Counted from the stretch's first letter, positions 1-10,072 are shown. The stretch: 64,000 bases of DNA from Cocos nucifera (GCA_006176705.1 QRFJ01000086.1:337189-401188), one strand, 5' to 3'. The notes: a model not told the origin generated them from the sequence alone. Numbers and translations are program-made.

Positions 1-9
1 TCCCAAGAA

Positions 10-1502
10 ATGCCTCCAAAAAAGATGACTATCCGAAGATCTACCGCTTCTACCGTCAGGTCTGAGCCAGACCAATCTATTCCTATCCCATCATCGACGC
101 TTCAACCACCACCTTCACTGACGGTCATGGTAGATCCAAAGCAGTTTAACCTATTGATGCAGTAGGTTCAGGGTCTCACCGAAATGGTGTAGGCTATGCG
201 GCAACCTCGGATGGTGGTTTCACCAAAAAACCCATCGTTGAGATGTTAGAAGCCGGTCCCAAGGAGGGGTACTTGGGCTAGCATACCCATCATCTCAGAA
301 AAGAAGAAATAGAGAGCAGAGGATCCTTGCTTGGCTCATAGTTCTTCTCCAAAAGGGATCTTCCCCATCCACGGTCGGAAGCCTCCTAAGACCTGCGATC
401 GAGTTGACAACCTCGATCAGAAACTATGGAGGATGGATCGACAGATTGAGAAGCTCGACCACATCGCCCCATCTTATCATGAAGACATCCGCACCGATCC
501 TCCTTTCTCTCTTCGAATTATGCAAGAGTCCATTCGGCCAAACTTCATGCTCCTCCGATTTGAAAGCTACGATGGAACCTCTGATCCGATCGATTACCTA
601 GAAGCCTTTCGGATCATGATGCTGCTCCATGGTGCATAAGACGCCATATTATGCCGAGCTTTCCCATCTACCTTAAAGGAAGCAGCAAGAAACTGATATC
701 CGATATTGAAGTCGGGTACGATCTTCTTCTTTGATCAGATAAGCCATCAGTTTATGGCTTACTTCATCATCAGCCGATGTCCACGATGAGATTTGAATTC
801 TCTGATGAACATCAAGCAGAAGGAGGAAGAATCCATCTGGACTTATGTCACCCGATTTAATGCTACTGCGTTGGAGGTTCGGAACCTGGACCAGTCAGTT
901 GCGATGGCCGCACTCAAGGGCAATCTTCAGAAGAACAATTTGCTATTCTCTCTGGAGAAGAAGTATCCTAGGAACTTTATCGATCTGCTAGCTCAGGTCG
1001 AGGAATATATCCGTGCGAAAGAAGCCTTCAGGTTGAAGAATGAAGAAGCCATAGGAGAGTGATAGGGGGCGAGCCTAGCAAACCTACGACTGATGGAGGG
1101 TCGAATGAAGTTCGGTCGTGCTCACGGACTCTCCTTGAGCGCAAATGAGGCCGAACTCCTTCTTAAGCTCATCATCAAAGAAGCTCCAAAAAAATAGATA
1201 TGAAATTCTCCCCCAGGAGATTTTACAGGAGGGCTGAATGAAGCTCGGCCATGCTCACGAACCCCCCTCGAGCGCAAGCGAGGCCAAATTCCTCCATGAG
1301 CTCGTCATCAAAGGAGCTCCGATAAAAGGGCACAAAGTTCTCCCCCTAGGAGGTTTTATAGAAGGACCAAGTGAAGCTCAACCACGCTCATGGACTTCCT
1401 CCGAGCGCAAGCAAGATCGAACTCCTCCTCGAGCTCGTCGTCAAAGAAGCCCCGACGAAAGGGCGCGAAGAAGTTCCCCCAGAAGGTTTCACAACTACGT
1501 CC
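10..1502 (+). pseudogene. Ty3/gypsy gag pseudogene, 3' end cut off
   Basis: This is a broken retrotransposon capsid (gag) gene. The start fits ATG at 10 (Met-Pro-Pro-Lys-Lys), the same start as the gag of element 2 at 54030 on the other strand, so both belong to one family. The conserved gag core is readable around 520-1060: FESYDGTSDP, YLEAFRIMMLLHGA, an AFPSTLK motif, then VRNLDQSVAMAALKG and LLFSLEKKYPR. These match the intact gag of element 1 closely. In-frame stops interrupt it, for example just after LLHGA near 638 and in the N-terminal third. The Arg/Ser-rich linker after 1070 is triplicated (separate entry). Homology stops at 1502, where a Copia-type LTR begins, so the zinc-finger end is missing. 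The 5' LTR lies outside the window. Family assignment is secure; the link to the LTR at 9082-9923 is inference. Confidence 0.85.
1096..1500 (+). repeat. 134-bp direct repeat, three copies, in gag linker
   Basis: Three copies start near 1096, 1230 and 1364, each opening with a variant of GAATGAAGCTCGGCCATGCTCA and carrying GAGCGCAAGC and CTCGTCATCAAAG further on. The segment corresponds to the Arg-rich linker that is single-copy in the gag of element 1 (EVRPRSRTP). 134 is not a multiple of three, so each added copy shifts the frame. Confidence 0.75.
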
Positions 1503-2315
1503 TGTTAGATATATGTGCCCTAAAAGCCAGAATTGGCTGACACTTATAATACACTTTTAGGGATAAAATTATAATTTTATATATAAATAATAAAATAGAT
1601 TATTTTCTATCACATATGTGTATTTAGTGTCTGTCATACATTCTTTGAGTTAATGGTAATGATAATTCATATTTTCAAGAGTTGAAAATTTAAGACATGA
1701 ATAAACATTATTAACTCATAAAATGCTCCCGACCATAGGATCATCATGAGGATGGTGATTGATCCGAAAGGTTGGTGTACAATCGCTTCTCTTTAGTAGA
1801 TGAGTCTTGAGTCTATGGTGTGGAGACACCGGAGTGAGAGTATAAATACTCGTTAGAGAATGAGGGCACTGAGCGTGACCACCTCGAGTAGTCATTAGGA
1901 AGTCTACCTTCTCGTTCAATGACTGACTCGATGCTGCAGTAGTATGTCTGGTTCTTTGACCTGAGGTGCATCGGCAATTCACCTTGAGGGTGTTATAGTT
2001 TGACTACACCATTACTCGATCTCCTAGCCATATGGAACCTTGAGGTGTATGTTGGCTATAGCATGTTCATTGTAGGAACTGGATAGCATCAAGATGGAAT
2101 CTATCTACCTCGGTGGTAGAGGAGTAGCCCTATGATGATCATGAGAATCAAGTCCAGAAGCCCATGGCCATGGCAGAGTGAAATAATAGAAAGAGTTTTA
2201 TTTAGTTTTACATGACTGAATGATTTACATCATATGATCTGGTTTGACGAGTTCATTCCCTAATCTGTCGGTCAATAAAGCTAATACTTCAACCTTGGCT
2301 TGTTGGTTAAACGTA
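1503..2315 (+). mobile_element. Copia-type LTR (partial or solo), interrupted at 2316
   Basis: The sequence changes abruptly from gag to TGTTAGATATATGTGCCCTA at 1503, a TG start typical of plant Copia LTRs, and its AT-rich body has no coding content. An AATAAAG polyadenylation-like signal sits near 2275. No protein domain follows: at 2316 the LTR of element 1 begins, so the right end is displaced beyond that insertion and probably lies in the gap. Without that end I cannot tell a solo LTR from a truncated element. The Copia assignment rests on the LTR start, not on a coding region. Confidence 0.55.
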
Positions 2316-3593
2316 TGTTGGTGCAGAAATCCGTCGCCGCCGGAGGTCGCCGCAATCGAGGCCGCTGGGCGCCGCCGGGGACCTGCAAAACGAAGTCCCG
2401 TCCGGAACCGGTGGGGTGGTGGCTCCGGCAGGACCCTCCGACGGTCAAGTTAGTTTCCGGACCAACAGTAATGGAGTGCTCGGAATGAGTTCCGGAGCTT
2501 AGAGATGTGGAGGAGAGCTTAGAGAGTCGAGAGTTCAGAGAGCTTAGCCTTAGTATGTCGGGAGGGGTCCTTTTATAGCGGAGCTTAGTTGATGGTGACG
2601 GCTGTGCCGTCTGGCAGAGAGTCGTCGGGCAGCATGGAGCTTGATGGTGACAACTGCAGCCGCGTGCTGGCGGGACCGCTCGAGGTTCGGCGGAGTCAGT
2701 CCCACTGGTGCCGTGTGCGGCGGATTGAGGGTGACAGCCATCGCCGCCTGGCAGTGGGTCGCTATCGCCCGCGGCGGACTGACCTGATGGTGATGGTTGC
2801 AGAGCTTGCCGAATGAAGGGTTGAAGGCCTTCGTCGTGTGCCCATTTCGGAGGAGTTCGGGCTCCTGAAGAGGAAGATAGGAGGGAGTTCGGCTCCCATA
2901 GGCGTCTGGCAAGAGGTATGCAGCTAAGGCTCGTCCGCAGAAGAGTTCGGCTGCTGAGAAGTCCGAAGCTCGGCCGTCTGGGGTTCGGCCGGCTGTTGGG
3001 CTTGGGCTGAGGCTTGGACACTTGAGAGTTCGGTAGGAGCTCGGTCGGCCGAAGTTTGATGAGGGCGAAGTTCGGAGTGACGACTGCTGAGGAGTTCGGC
3101 GACCGCTGAGGAGTTCGGCCCAGTGACGACTGCTGAGGAGTTCGGGCTCCTGAGTGACGACTGCTGAGGAGTTCGGCCGTGACGACGCTGAGGAGTTCGG
3201 CCCGTGACGACTGCTGAGGAGTTCGGCCGCTGAGAGGACTTCATTGAAGCTCGGCCGCTTGGAGTCGGCCCGAAGGAGTTCGGCCGCTGAGAGGTTCGAA
3301 GGAGCTCGGCTGGCCAGTTGAAGGACTTCGGTTGCTAGTTGGTTCGGCCAGGGCTCGCTGAGGAGTTCGGTCGCCTGGGTCGGTCCGAAGGAGTTCGGCC
3401 GTGGGAAGTCCGAGGGAGTTCGGCTGCAGGGTTCGGCCTGGGGTCGGTTCCGCAGGGGAGTTCGGCCTCTAGGCAGTTCGGCCGTGGTAGGGGCTCGGCC
3501 TGGCGCCTGGCGCTAAAGCTCTTCAGCGGCTACTGGTTACATTGGGCTGAGCGTCGGGCCGGGCTTCGGCAGGAGCGGGATTTATCCCCAACA
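2316..3593 (-). repeat. 3' LTR of element 1
   Basis: On the minus strand it starts TGTTGGGGATAAATC (3593) and ends TTCTGCACCAACA (2316), 1278 bp. A TATA box (TATAAAAG on the minus strand) lies at 2570-2577. The stretch 3040-3240 is a run of short GAGGAGTTCGG-type units that differ in number from the other LTR. Pairs with 6796-8114. Confidence 0.9.
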
Positions 3594-3613
3594 GTAGCCC
3601 CCCCACTCCCGAG
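3594..3613 (-). other. Polypurine tract of element 1
   Basis: Read on the minus strand, the bases just before the 3' LTR are CTCGGGAGTGGGGGGGCTAC, a G-rich tract directly abutting TGTTGGGG. This is the expected primer site for plus-strand DNA synthesis. Confidence 0.8.
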
Positions 3614-3950
3614 TTCAAAAATTGAAGGAAGGGAGTACCAAAACAGGCGACTGCCGAAGTCTTCTTCCAGGCTCCGCATTTGTTGCAGCTGAAGCTCGGG
3701 GGAGGTCTCATCTCCAGCCAAGATTGACGCTGAAGTTGAGGCTGAGGCTTGGGGGAGACCTCATCTTCAGTCGATGTTTGGAGTTGAAATGGAACTCGTT
3801 TCCGGCTAAAGTCGATGAAGCTGATGTTGAAGCCGAAGTAAGACTCGCCTCCTTCGGTCGAGGTCGGATTTGAGCTCCTCGGGGGCGACATTATCTTCGT
3901 CAGTTGAAGTCGACTCGAGGGAGACCTCCTATCTTGCAGCCGAGGTTGAA

Positions 3951-4400
3951 GTGCGCGCTCGGGGGAGATCTTATCTCCTACGGCCGAGCTTCCCTCGGGG
4001 GAGATCTTATCTCCTGCAGCCGAAGTGAAGTGCGCGCTCGGGGGAGATCTTATCTCCTGCAGCCGAAGTGAAGTGCGCGCTCGGGGGAGATCTTATCTCC
4101 TGCAGCCGAAGTGAAGTGCGCGCTCGGGGGAGATCTTATCTCCTGCAGCCGAAGTGAAGTGCGCGCTCGGGGGAGATCTTATCTCCTGCAGCCGAAGTGA
4201 AGTGCGCGCTCGGGGGAGATCTTATCTCCTGCAGCCGAGTTGAAGTGCGCGCTCGGGGGAGATCTTATCTCCTACGGCCGAGCTTCCCTCGGGGGAGATC
4301 TTATCTCCTGCAGCCGAAGTGAAGTGCGCGCTCGGGGGAGATCTTATCTCCTGCAGCCGAGCTTCCTCGGGGGAGATCTTATCTCCTGCAGCCGAGCTTG
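3951..4400. repeat. Module 1 minisatellite, 43-bp subarray
   Basis: The unit begins TGCGCGCTCGGGGGAGATCT. Starts at 4031, 4074, 4117, 4160, 4203 and 4246 are exactly 43 bp apart, and related units flank them. Each unit carries the inverted repeat GGAGAT-CTT-ATCTCC (6-bp arms, 3-nt loop). It lies between gag and the polypurine tract of element 1. Confidence 0.95.
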
Positions 4401-4896
4401 TTGTTCGGGAGAGATCTTATCTCTGGCCGAACTTTGCCGGTCGCTCGGGAGAGATCTTATCTCTGGCCGAGGTTGCGGTTCGGGAGAGATCTTATCTCTG
4501 GCCGACCTTGTTGTTCGGGAGAGATCTTATCTCTGGCCGAACTTTGCCTTCGGGAGAGATCTTATCTCTGGCCGAGGTTGCGGTTCGGGAGAGATCTTAT
4601 CTCTGGCCGACCTTGTTGTTCGGGAGAGATCTTATCTCTGGCCGAACTTTGCCTTCGGGAGAGATCTTATCTCTGGCCGAGGTTGCGGTTCGGGAGAGAT
4701 CTTATCTCTGGCCGACCTTGTTGTTCGGGAGAGATCTTATCTCTGGCCGAACTTTGCCTTCGGGAGAGATCTTATCTCTGGCCGAGGTTGCGGTTCGGGA
4801 GAGATCTTATCTCTGGCCGACCTTGTTGTTCGGGAGAGATCTTATCTCTGGCCGAACTTTGCCTTCGGGAGAGATCTTATCTCTGGCCGAAGTTGC
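4401..4896. repeat. Module 1 minisatellite, 35-bp unit in a 105-bp higher-order repeat
   Basis: Three 35-bp variants alternate in fixed order: GGTTGCGGTT, CCTTGTTGTT and ACTTTGCCTT, each followed by CGGGAGAGATCTTATCTCTG. The variant GGTTGCGGTT recurs at 4471, 4576, 4681 and 4786, exactly 105 bp apart. The core inverted repeat here is AGAGAT-CTT-ATCTCT. Because 105 divides by three and the unit has no stop on the plus strand, all three plus frames stay open over most of the array; I do not take these as genes. Confidence 0.95.
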
Positions 4897-4904
4897 CGCT
4901 CGAA

Positions 4905-4933
4905 TTAGGACGAGGTTCTCCTCCTGTTCCTAA
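4905..4933 (-). other. Single module 2 hairpin in element 1
   Basis: TTAGGA (4905-4910) pairs with TCCTAA (4928-4933), with GAGG and CTCC/CCTC inside the loop. It is one copy of the motif repeated about 21 times in element 2, at the boundary between the module 1 array and the unique 3' region. Confidence 0.6.
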
Positions 4934-5228
4934 CACGGCGACTATTGACTGCTTCTTTTCCAGCCATTACATAGTTTTTGGCGCCCAAAAATAATACACT
5001 GTTGGAAGGGAAGGACTTTATTGAAAGGAAGTTACTGGCAATTTTTTCTGAATTTTCTGTGATCCAGGGTCGTGGTAGTAGCATCGTTCCTCCGCGCTTC
5101 TCCACGCGGACGACCTTTCCTATTTCATTCGAGCTTCCTTGCGTTGAAGCGTGCTTCTGTTGGCTTCGACGCTGGATCCTGGAGTGATGTTGACGACGTT
5201 GTGAGGCGGCCGACTTTGTTGTTTCTCG
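4934..5228. other. Unique spacer between arrays and gag in element 1
   Basis: Non-repetitive sequence with no long frame I can assign. It is homologous to 62811-62941 in element 4 (shared CATAGTTTTTG and CAAAAATAATA-like words), so it belongs to the element rather than being a later insertion. Confidence 0.6.
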
Positions 5229-6656
5229 TTACGGCAGCGCCCTGCACCGATCTTTAGACTGGCGTCGAATGAATCTACCCAGCCGCCCCTTTCTGATGAG
5301 TTCCTCGATTTCATCTTGGAGCTGGATGCATTCCTCAGTGTCATGGCCGTGGTCGCGATGGTAGAGGCAGTACTTGCTTCGGTCACGTTTGTTTGGGGGA
5401 GACCGTAACCTTTCTGGTCTGGGGAGTTGGTCCTTAACTTCGGTGAGGATCTGTGCTCGGGGAGCGTTGAGGAGGACATAGTCGCGAAATCCTTTGGGAG
5501 GTGGGCTTCTTCGCGCTTCTCTGCAAGCTCGAGGGGTTCGGGCCCGCCTGCTACCGGAGGGAGTCCGTGAGCGCGGCCGAACTTCATTCGGCTCCCTATC
5601 GCCTGTCAGCCGCTCCCTTAAGGTTTCTTCGTCCCTCAGCTTGAAGGCTTCTTCCGCACGGGCGTATCTCTCGGCCCGAGCTAGCAGGTCGGCGAAGTCC
5701 CTGGGATACCTTTTTTCCAGGGAGAACAACAAGTCATTCTTCTGAAGGCCGCCCTTGAGGGCGGCCATGGCGACTGATTGGTCTAGGTTTCGGACCTCCA
5801 ACGCGGCAGCGTTAAACCGGGTGACGTAGGCCCGGATGGGTTCCCCCTCCTTCTGCCTGATGGCCATCAAAGAATCCGAACCTCGGCGTGGTCGCCTACT
5901 ACTGATGAAGTGGGCTGCGAACTGTTGACTCATCTGGTCAAACGATAAGATGGTTCTCGGCTTGAGCGTCGAGTACCAATTTCTGGCAGCTCCTTTGAGG
6001 GTAGAAGGGAAAGCCCGGCAAAATATGGCGTCCGACGCGCCGTGAAGCAGCATCGTCGTCCGGAAGGCTTCCAAGTGGTCGACCGGGTCGGCGGTCCCGT
6101 CGTAGCTTTCGAACTGCGGGAGCTTAAAGTTCGGCGGGACCGGTTCCTGCATGATTTTCTGCGAGAAAGGAGGGTCTGCACAAACGTCATCACCACGCGA
6201 GGGGGGACGAAGTTCTTCAATTCGCTGGTTCATCTCCAAGAGCCTTTGGTCCAGCAGGTCCTCACGGTCTCTGATCTCCAAGGCTTTCTGGTGAGATGGG
6301 CGCGAGGCTTCACCCTTGGTCGATCCATGATCCGAACAAGGGTTCTCCCTCCTCCGCCTCTCCAATCCGGGTATCGGAGGTCGGGCTGCCCAGGCCGGTC
6401 GCTCTTGGACCGGATCATCCGACTTCGGAGAGTCCCGTGCCGGTCGGGCTGGCACTGGGACTTGTTGGTGCAGCACCGCCTGCACCGCCTCCGTGAGACC
6501 ACGAACGTGCTGGATGAGCTGGTTGAACTGCTCCGTATCCACTGCGGCTATAGACGGGGGCTGAGTCACCGGGGCCGGAGCAGGGACAGACGGACTCGGA
6601 GGGGATCGAGCCGCGGAAGCCGTCGAGCGCCGCGTCGAAGCCCTTCTGGGGGGCAT
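5229..6656 (-). CDS. gag: gag polyprotein of element 1, intact
   Basis: Encodes the capsid/nucleocapsid-like protein that would package element RNA. The frame is open from 6734, but I choose the ATG at 6654-6656 (MPPRRAST), because related gags in this window start with the same Met-Pro-Pro; that gives 475 aa. In order: a Pro/Ser/Ala-rich N terminus, a Gln/Leu-rich helix (QFNQLIQHVRGLTEAVQ), the retrotransposon gag core (PF03732-like) with FESYDGTADPVDHLEAF, LLHGASDAIFCRAF, WYSTLKP and YVTRFNAAALEV, an Arg-rich linker, and a C-terminal Cys-His motif CLYHRDHGHDTEEC. No stop or frameshift is present, unlike all related gags here. The frame ends at 5229 and no pol follows, so no Gag-Pol can be made from this copy. 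The alternative start at 6734 cannot be excluded. Confidence 0.92.
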   Translation of the reverse strand: MPPRRASTRRSTASAARSPPSPSVPAPAPVTQPPSIAAVDTEQFNQLIQHVRGLTEAVQAVLHQQVPVPARPARDSPKSDDPVQERPAWAARPPIPGLERRRRENPCSDHGSTKGEASRPSHQKALEIRDREDLLDQRLLEMNQRIEELRPPSRGDDVCADPPFSQKIMQEPVPPNFKLPQFESYDGTADPVDHLEAFRTTMLLHGASDAIFCRAFPSTLKGAARNWYSTLKPRTILSFDQMSQQFAAHFISSRRPRRGSDSLMAIRQKEGEPIRAYVTRFNAAALEVRNLDQSVAMAALKGGLQKNDLLFSLEKRYPRDFADLLARAERYARAEEAFKLRDEETLRERLTGDREPNEVRPRSRTPSGSRRARTPRACREARRSPPPKGFRDYVLLNAPRAQILTEVKDQLPRPERLRSPPNKRDRSKYCLYHRDHGHDTEECIQLQDEIEELIRKGRLGRFIRRQSKDRCRALP

Positions 6657-6775
6657 TTCCTCTTTCCAGAGAAGGAATTCTGAAGAGGGAGAAGAGAGAT
6701 CCGGAGCAGGGGAAGGGAAATCGTCGCCGAGCACTCCTTTAAGAACAAGGGAACCTCGAAGGTTCAGTCCCTTCT

Positions 6776-6793
6776 TCCCACAGACGGCGCCAA
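6776..6793 (-). other. Primer-binding site of element 1
   Basis: Two bases inside the 5' LTR end, the minus strand reads TTGGCGCCGTCTGTGGGA. A TGGCGCC PBS is common in plant Ty3/gypsy elements and is usually matched to a tRNA 3' end (often tRNA-Asp); I did not check which tRNA. Confidence 0.75.
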
Positions 6794-6795
6794 TC

Positions 6796-8114
6796 TGTTG
6801 GTGCAGAAATCCGTCGCCGCCGGAGGTCGCCGCAATCGAGGCCGCTGGGCGCCGCCGGGGACCTGCAAAACGAAGTCCCGTCCGGAACCGGTGGGGTGGT
6901 GGCTCCGGCAGGACCCTCCGACGGTCAAGTTAGTTTCCGACCAACAGTAATGGAGTGCTCGGAATGAGTTCCGGAGCTTAGAGATGTGGAGGAGAGCTTA
7001 GAGAGTCGAGAGTTCAGAGAGCTTAGCCTTAGTATGTCGGGAGGGGTCCTTTTATAGCGGAGCTTAGTTGATGGTGACGGCTGTGCCGTCTGGCAGAGAG
7101 TCGTCGGGCAGCATGGAGCTTTGGTGACAACTGCAGCCGCGTGCTGGCGGGCCGCTCGAGGTTCGGCGGAGTCAGTCCCACTGGTGCCGTGTGCGGCGGA
7201 TTGAGGGTGACAGCCATCGCCGCCTGGCAGTGGGTCGCTATCGGACTGACCGCGGCGGACTGACTGATGGTGATGGTTGCAGAGCTTGCCGAATGAAGGG
7301 TTGAAGGCCTTCGTCGTGTGCCCATTTCGGAGGAGTTCGGGCTCCTGAAGAGGAAGATAGGAGGGAGTTCGGCTCCCATAGGCGTCTGGCAAGAGGTATG
7401 CAGCTAAGGCTCGTCCGCAGAAGAGTTCGGCTGCTGAGAAGCCGAAGCTCGGCCGTCTGGGGTTCGGCCGGCTGTTGGGCTTGGGCTGAGGCTTGGACAC
7501 TTGAGAGTTCGGTAGGAGCTCGGTCGGCCGAAGTTTGATGAGGGCGACCGCTGAGGAGTTCGGCCCAGTGACGACTGCTGAGGAGTTCGGGCTCGCTGCT
7601 GAGGAGTTCGGCCCAGTGACGACTGCTGAGGAGTTCGGGCTCCTAAGTGACGACTGCTGAGGAGTTCGGCGTGAGACGCTGAGGAGTTCGGCCCGGACGA
7701 CTGCTGAGGAGTTCGGCCGCTGAGAGGACTTCATTGAAGCTCGGCCGCTTGGAGTCGGCCCGAAGGAGTTCGGCCGCTGAGAGGTTCGAAGGAGCTCGGC
7801 TGGCCAGTTGAAGGACTTCGGTTGCTAGTTGGTTCGGCCAGGGCTCGCTGAGGAGTTCGGTCGGCCGGTAAGGAGTCGGTCCGAAGGAGTTCGGCCGTCT
7901 GGGAAGTCCGAAGGAGTTCGGCTGCGAAGCTTCGGCCTCTAGGCAGTTCGGCCCGGACCTTGGCGCAGGGGAGTTCGGCCTCTAGGCAGTTCGGCCCGGA
8001 CCTTGGTGCAGGGGAGTTCGGCCTCTAGGCAGTTCGGCCGTGGTAGGGGCTCGGCCTGGCGCCTGGCGCTAAAGCTCTTCAGCGGCTACTGGTTACATTG
8101 GGCTGAGCGTTGGG
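6796..8114 (-). repeat. 5' LTR of element 1, right end lost in gap
   Basis: Collinear with 2316-3593, with single-base and short-repeat indels (for example GTTTCCGACC against GTTTCCGGACC). About 35 bp of its start fall in the N run. A TATA box (TATAAAAG on the minus strand) at 7049-7056 lies in a context identical to the other LTR and would drive gag. Confidence 0.9.
7049..7056 (-). promoter_or_regulatory. TATA box in the 5' LTR of element 1
   Basis: TATAAAAG on the minus strand, followed by GGACCCC. The same box at the same place occurs in the left LTR of element 2 (48495-48502) and the LTR of element 4 (59798-59805); in the right LTR of element 2 it is mutated (near 54374). Confidence 0.7.
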
Positions 8115-9081
8115 NNNNNNNNNNNNNNNNNNNNNNNNNNNNNNNNNNNNNNNNNNNNNNNNNNNNNNNNNNNNNNNNNNNNNNNNNNNNNNNNNNNNNN
8201 NNNNNNNNNNNNNNNNNNNNNNNNNNNNNNNNNNNNNNNNNNNNNNNNNNNNNNNNNNNNNNNNNNNNNNNNNNNNNNNNNNNNNNNNNNNNNNNNNNNN
8301 NNNNNNNNNNNNNNNNNNNNNNNNNNNNNNNNNNNNNNNNNNNNNNNNNNNNNNNNNNNNNNNNNNNNNNNNNNNNNNNNNNNNNNNNNNNNNNNNNNNN
8401 NNNNNNNNNNNNNNNNNNNNNNNNNNNNNNNNNNNNNNNNNNNNNNNNNNNNNNNNNNNNNNNNNNNNNNNNNNNNNNNNNNNNNNNNNNNNNNNNNNNN
8501 NNNNNNNNNNNNNNNNNNNNNNNNNNNNNNNNNNNNNNNNNNNNNNNNNNNNNNNNNNNNNNNNNNNNNNNNNNNNNNNNNNNNNNNNNNNNNNNNNNNN
8601 NNNNNNNNNNNNNNNNNNNNNNNNNNNNNNNNNNNNNNNNNNNNNNNNNNNNNNNNNNNNNNNNNNNNNNNNNNNNNNNNNNNNNNNNNNNNNNNNNNNN
8701 NNNNNNNNNNNNNNNNNNNNNNNNNNNNNNNNNNNNNNNNNNNNNNNNNNNNNNNNNNNNNNNNNNNNNNNNNNNNNNNNNNNNNNNNNNNNNNNNNNNN
8801 NNNNNNNNNNNNNNNNNNNNNNNNNNNNNNNNNNNNNNNNNNNNNNNNNNNNNNNNNNNNNNNNNNNNNNNNNNNNNNNNNNNNNNNNNNNNNNNNNNNN
8901 NNNNNNNNNNNNNNNNNNNNNNNNNNNNNNNNNNNNNNNNNNNNNNNNNNNNNNNNNNNNNNNNNNNNNNNNNNNNNNNNNNNNNNNNNNNNNNNNNNNN
9001 NNNNNNNNNNNNNNNNNNNNNNNNNNNNNNNNNNNNNNNNNNNNNNNNNNNNNNNNNNNNNNNNNNNNNNNNNNNNNNNNN
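8115..9081. other. Assembly gap
   Basis: 967 consecutive N. It hides the right end of element 1, probably the displaced end of the Copia-type LTR, and the start of the next LTR. Confidence 1.
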
Positions 9082-9923
9082 GAGCTGAACTTCCTTCGGA
9101 CTCCTTCTTTAGTCAGATTTCTATAGGAGCCGAATTTCTTCCAAATCTCTCCTTCAGTCAAGTTCCTCCAAAAGCCGAATTCCTTCCGGATCTCTTCTTC
9201 GATCGGTTAATTCCAGAAGCCGAACTTCTTCCGAATTCCATCAGAAGCTGAACTCCTTTCGAACTTTTTCTTCAACTGAACTTCTCCACCAGTCGGACTC
9301 CTCATAGACTTCTCCATCAGTTGAACTCCATCCGAATTCCTCCAGTGGATTCTTTTCAGATTTTAACTAGCATTCCTCCCGGATGATCTTCTCTAGTCAT
9401 ATTTCCTTTAGGAGTCCAAACTCCCCTGAAATTGATCAAAGCTTTTCACCAACCAATACCTGCTTCCTCCGAACTTCGACTATTAAATCTCAACGAACGG
9501 CCACTTCATGGCAATGGACATCACTCTCCGTAACAAACTCCACGTGGCCCCGAGCGACCCATTATCGAATGAACACATCACAGCAACGGATACCTCTCTC
9601 CATAACAAACTCCACGTGGCTCCGAGCGGCCCACTATCGGATGGTTACAACCATCACTATCAGTCTGCTACAGGCTCCGTCTATAAAAAAAGATTTTTCA
9701 GATACATTTTTTCTAAGCTATCTTCTTCTTTCTGAAACTCTTCTGAATTTTTGCCTGAGCACTCCATTTCTGTTGTTCAGAAGAGCTGATTTGATCGTCA
9801 GAGGATCCTACCGAAGCCACCACCACTGACTCTGGATGGAACTTTATTTTGCAGGTCACTGATGGCGACTTCTTCTTCCTCGACTCTAGCTCGATCCAAC
9901 ATCAATCAGATTCTGCACCAACA
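9082..9923 (+). mobile_element. Gypsy LTR of the element 2/4 family, start in gap
   Basis: The reverse complement of this stretch matches the LTRs of elements 2 and 4: the same roughly 45-bp units (CTCCTTCAGTCAAGTTCC, AGCCGAA-TTCCTTCGGA) at 9082-9360, then an octamer-bearing promoter region. A TATA box lies at 9682-9690 and the LTR ends ATTCTGCACCAACA at 9923. It reads on the plus strand, the same direction as the gag fragment at 10-1502, so it may be that element's 3' LTR pushed away by later insertions. Confidence 0.8.
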
Positions 9924-10032
9924 ATCATTATTATTATTAGCATCATGATTATTATTATTATTATTATTACCATTGGTACTATTATTCTTAGCATCATAAT
10001 GATTATTACATCTTTACTACTATTACTATTTC

Positions 10033-10072
<40 letters not shown>

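Larger units (their letters stand above)
2316..8114 (-). mobile_element. Element 1: non-autonomous gag-only Ty3/gypsy retrotransposon
   Basis: On the minus strand the order is 5' LTR (right, running into the gap), PBS, gag, minisatellite region, polypurine tract, 3' LTR (left). The internal region is only about 3.2 kb (3594-6795). It has room for gag and nothing else: I see no protease, RT, RNase H or integrase motif on either strand. That is the layout of gag-only terminal-repeat elements (TR-GAG type), which would need pol supplied in trans. The two LTRs are nearly identical apart from small indels in their internal repeats, and gag is uninterrupted, so the insertion is young. The left flank is ACGTA (2311-2315); the right target-site copy is hidden in the gap. 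Its LTR ends (TGTTGGGG...CACCAACA on the minus strand) are shared with elements 2 and 4. Confidence 0.88.

Noticed and set aside
4240..4994. Three overlapping plus-strand open frames of about 200 codons
   Set aside because: Produced by a stop-free repeat with a period divisible by three; no domain and no conservation of one frame over the others.
8003..9161. Long frames across the N run
   Set aside because: They exist only because N has no stop codons.
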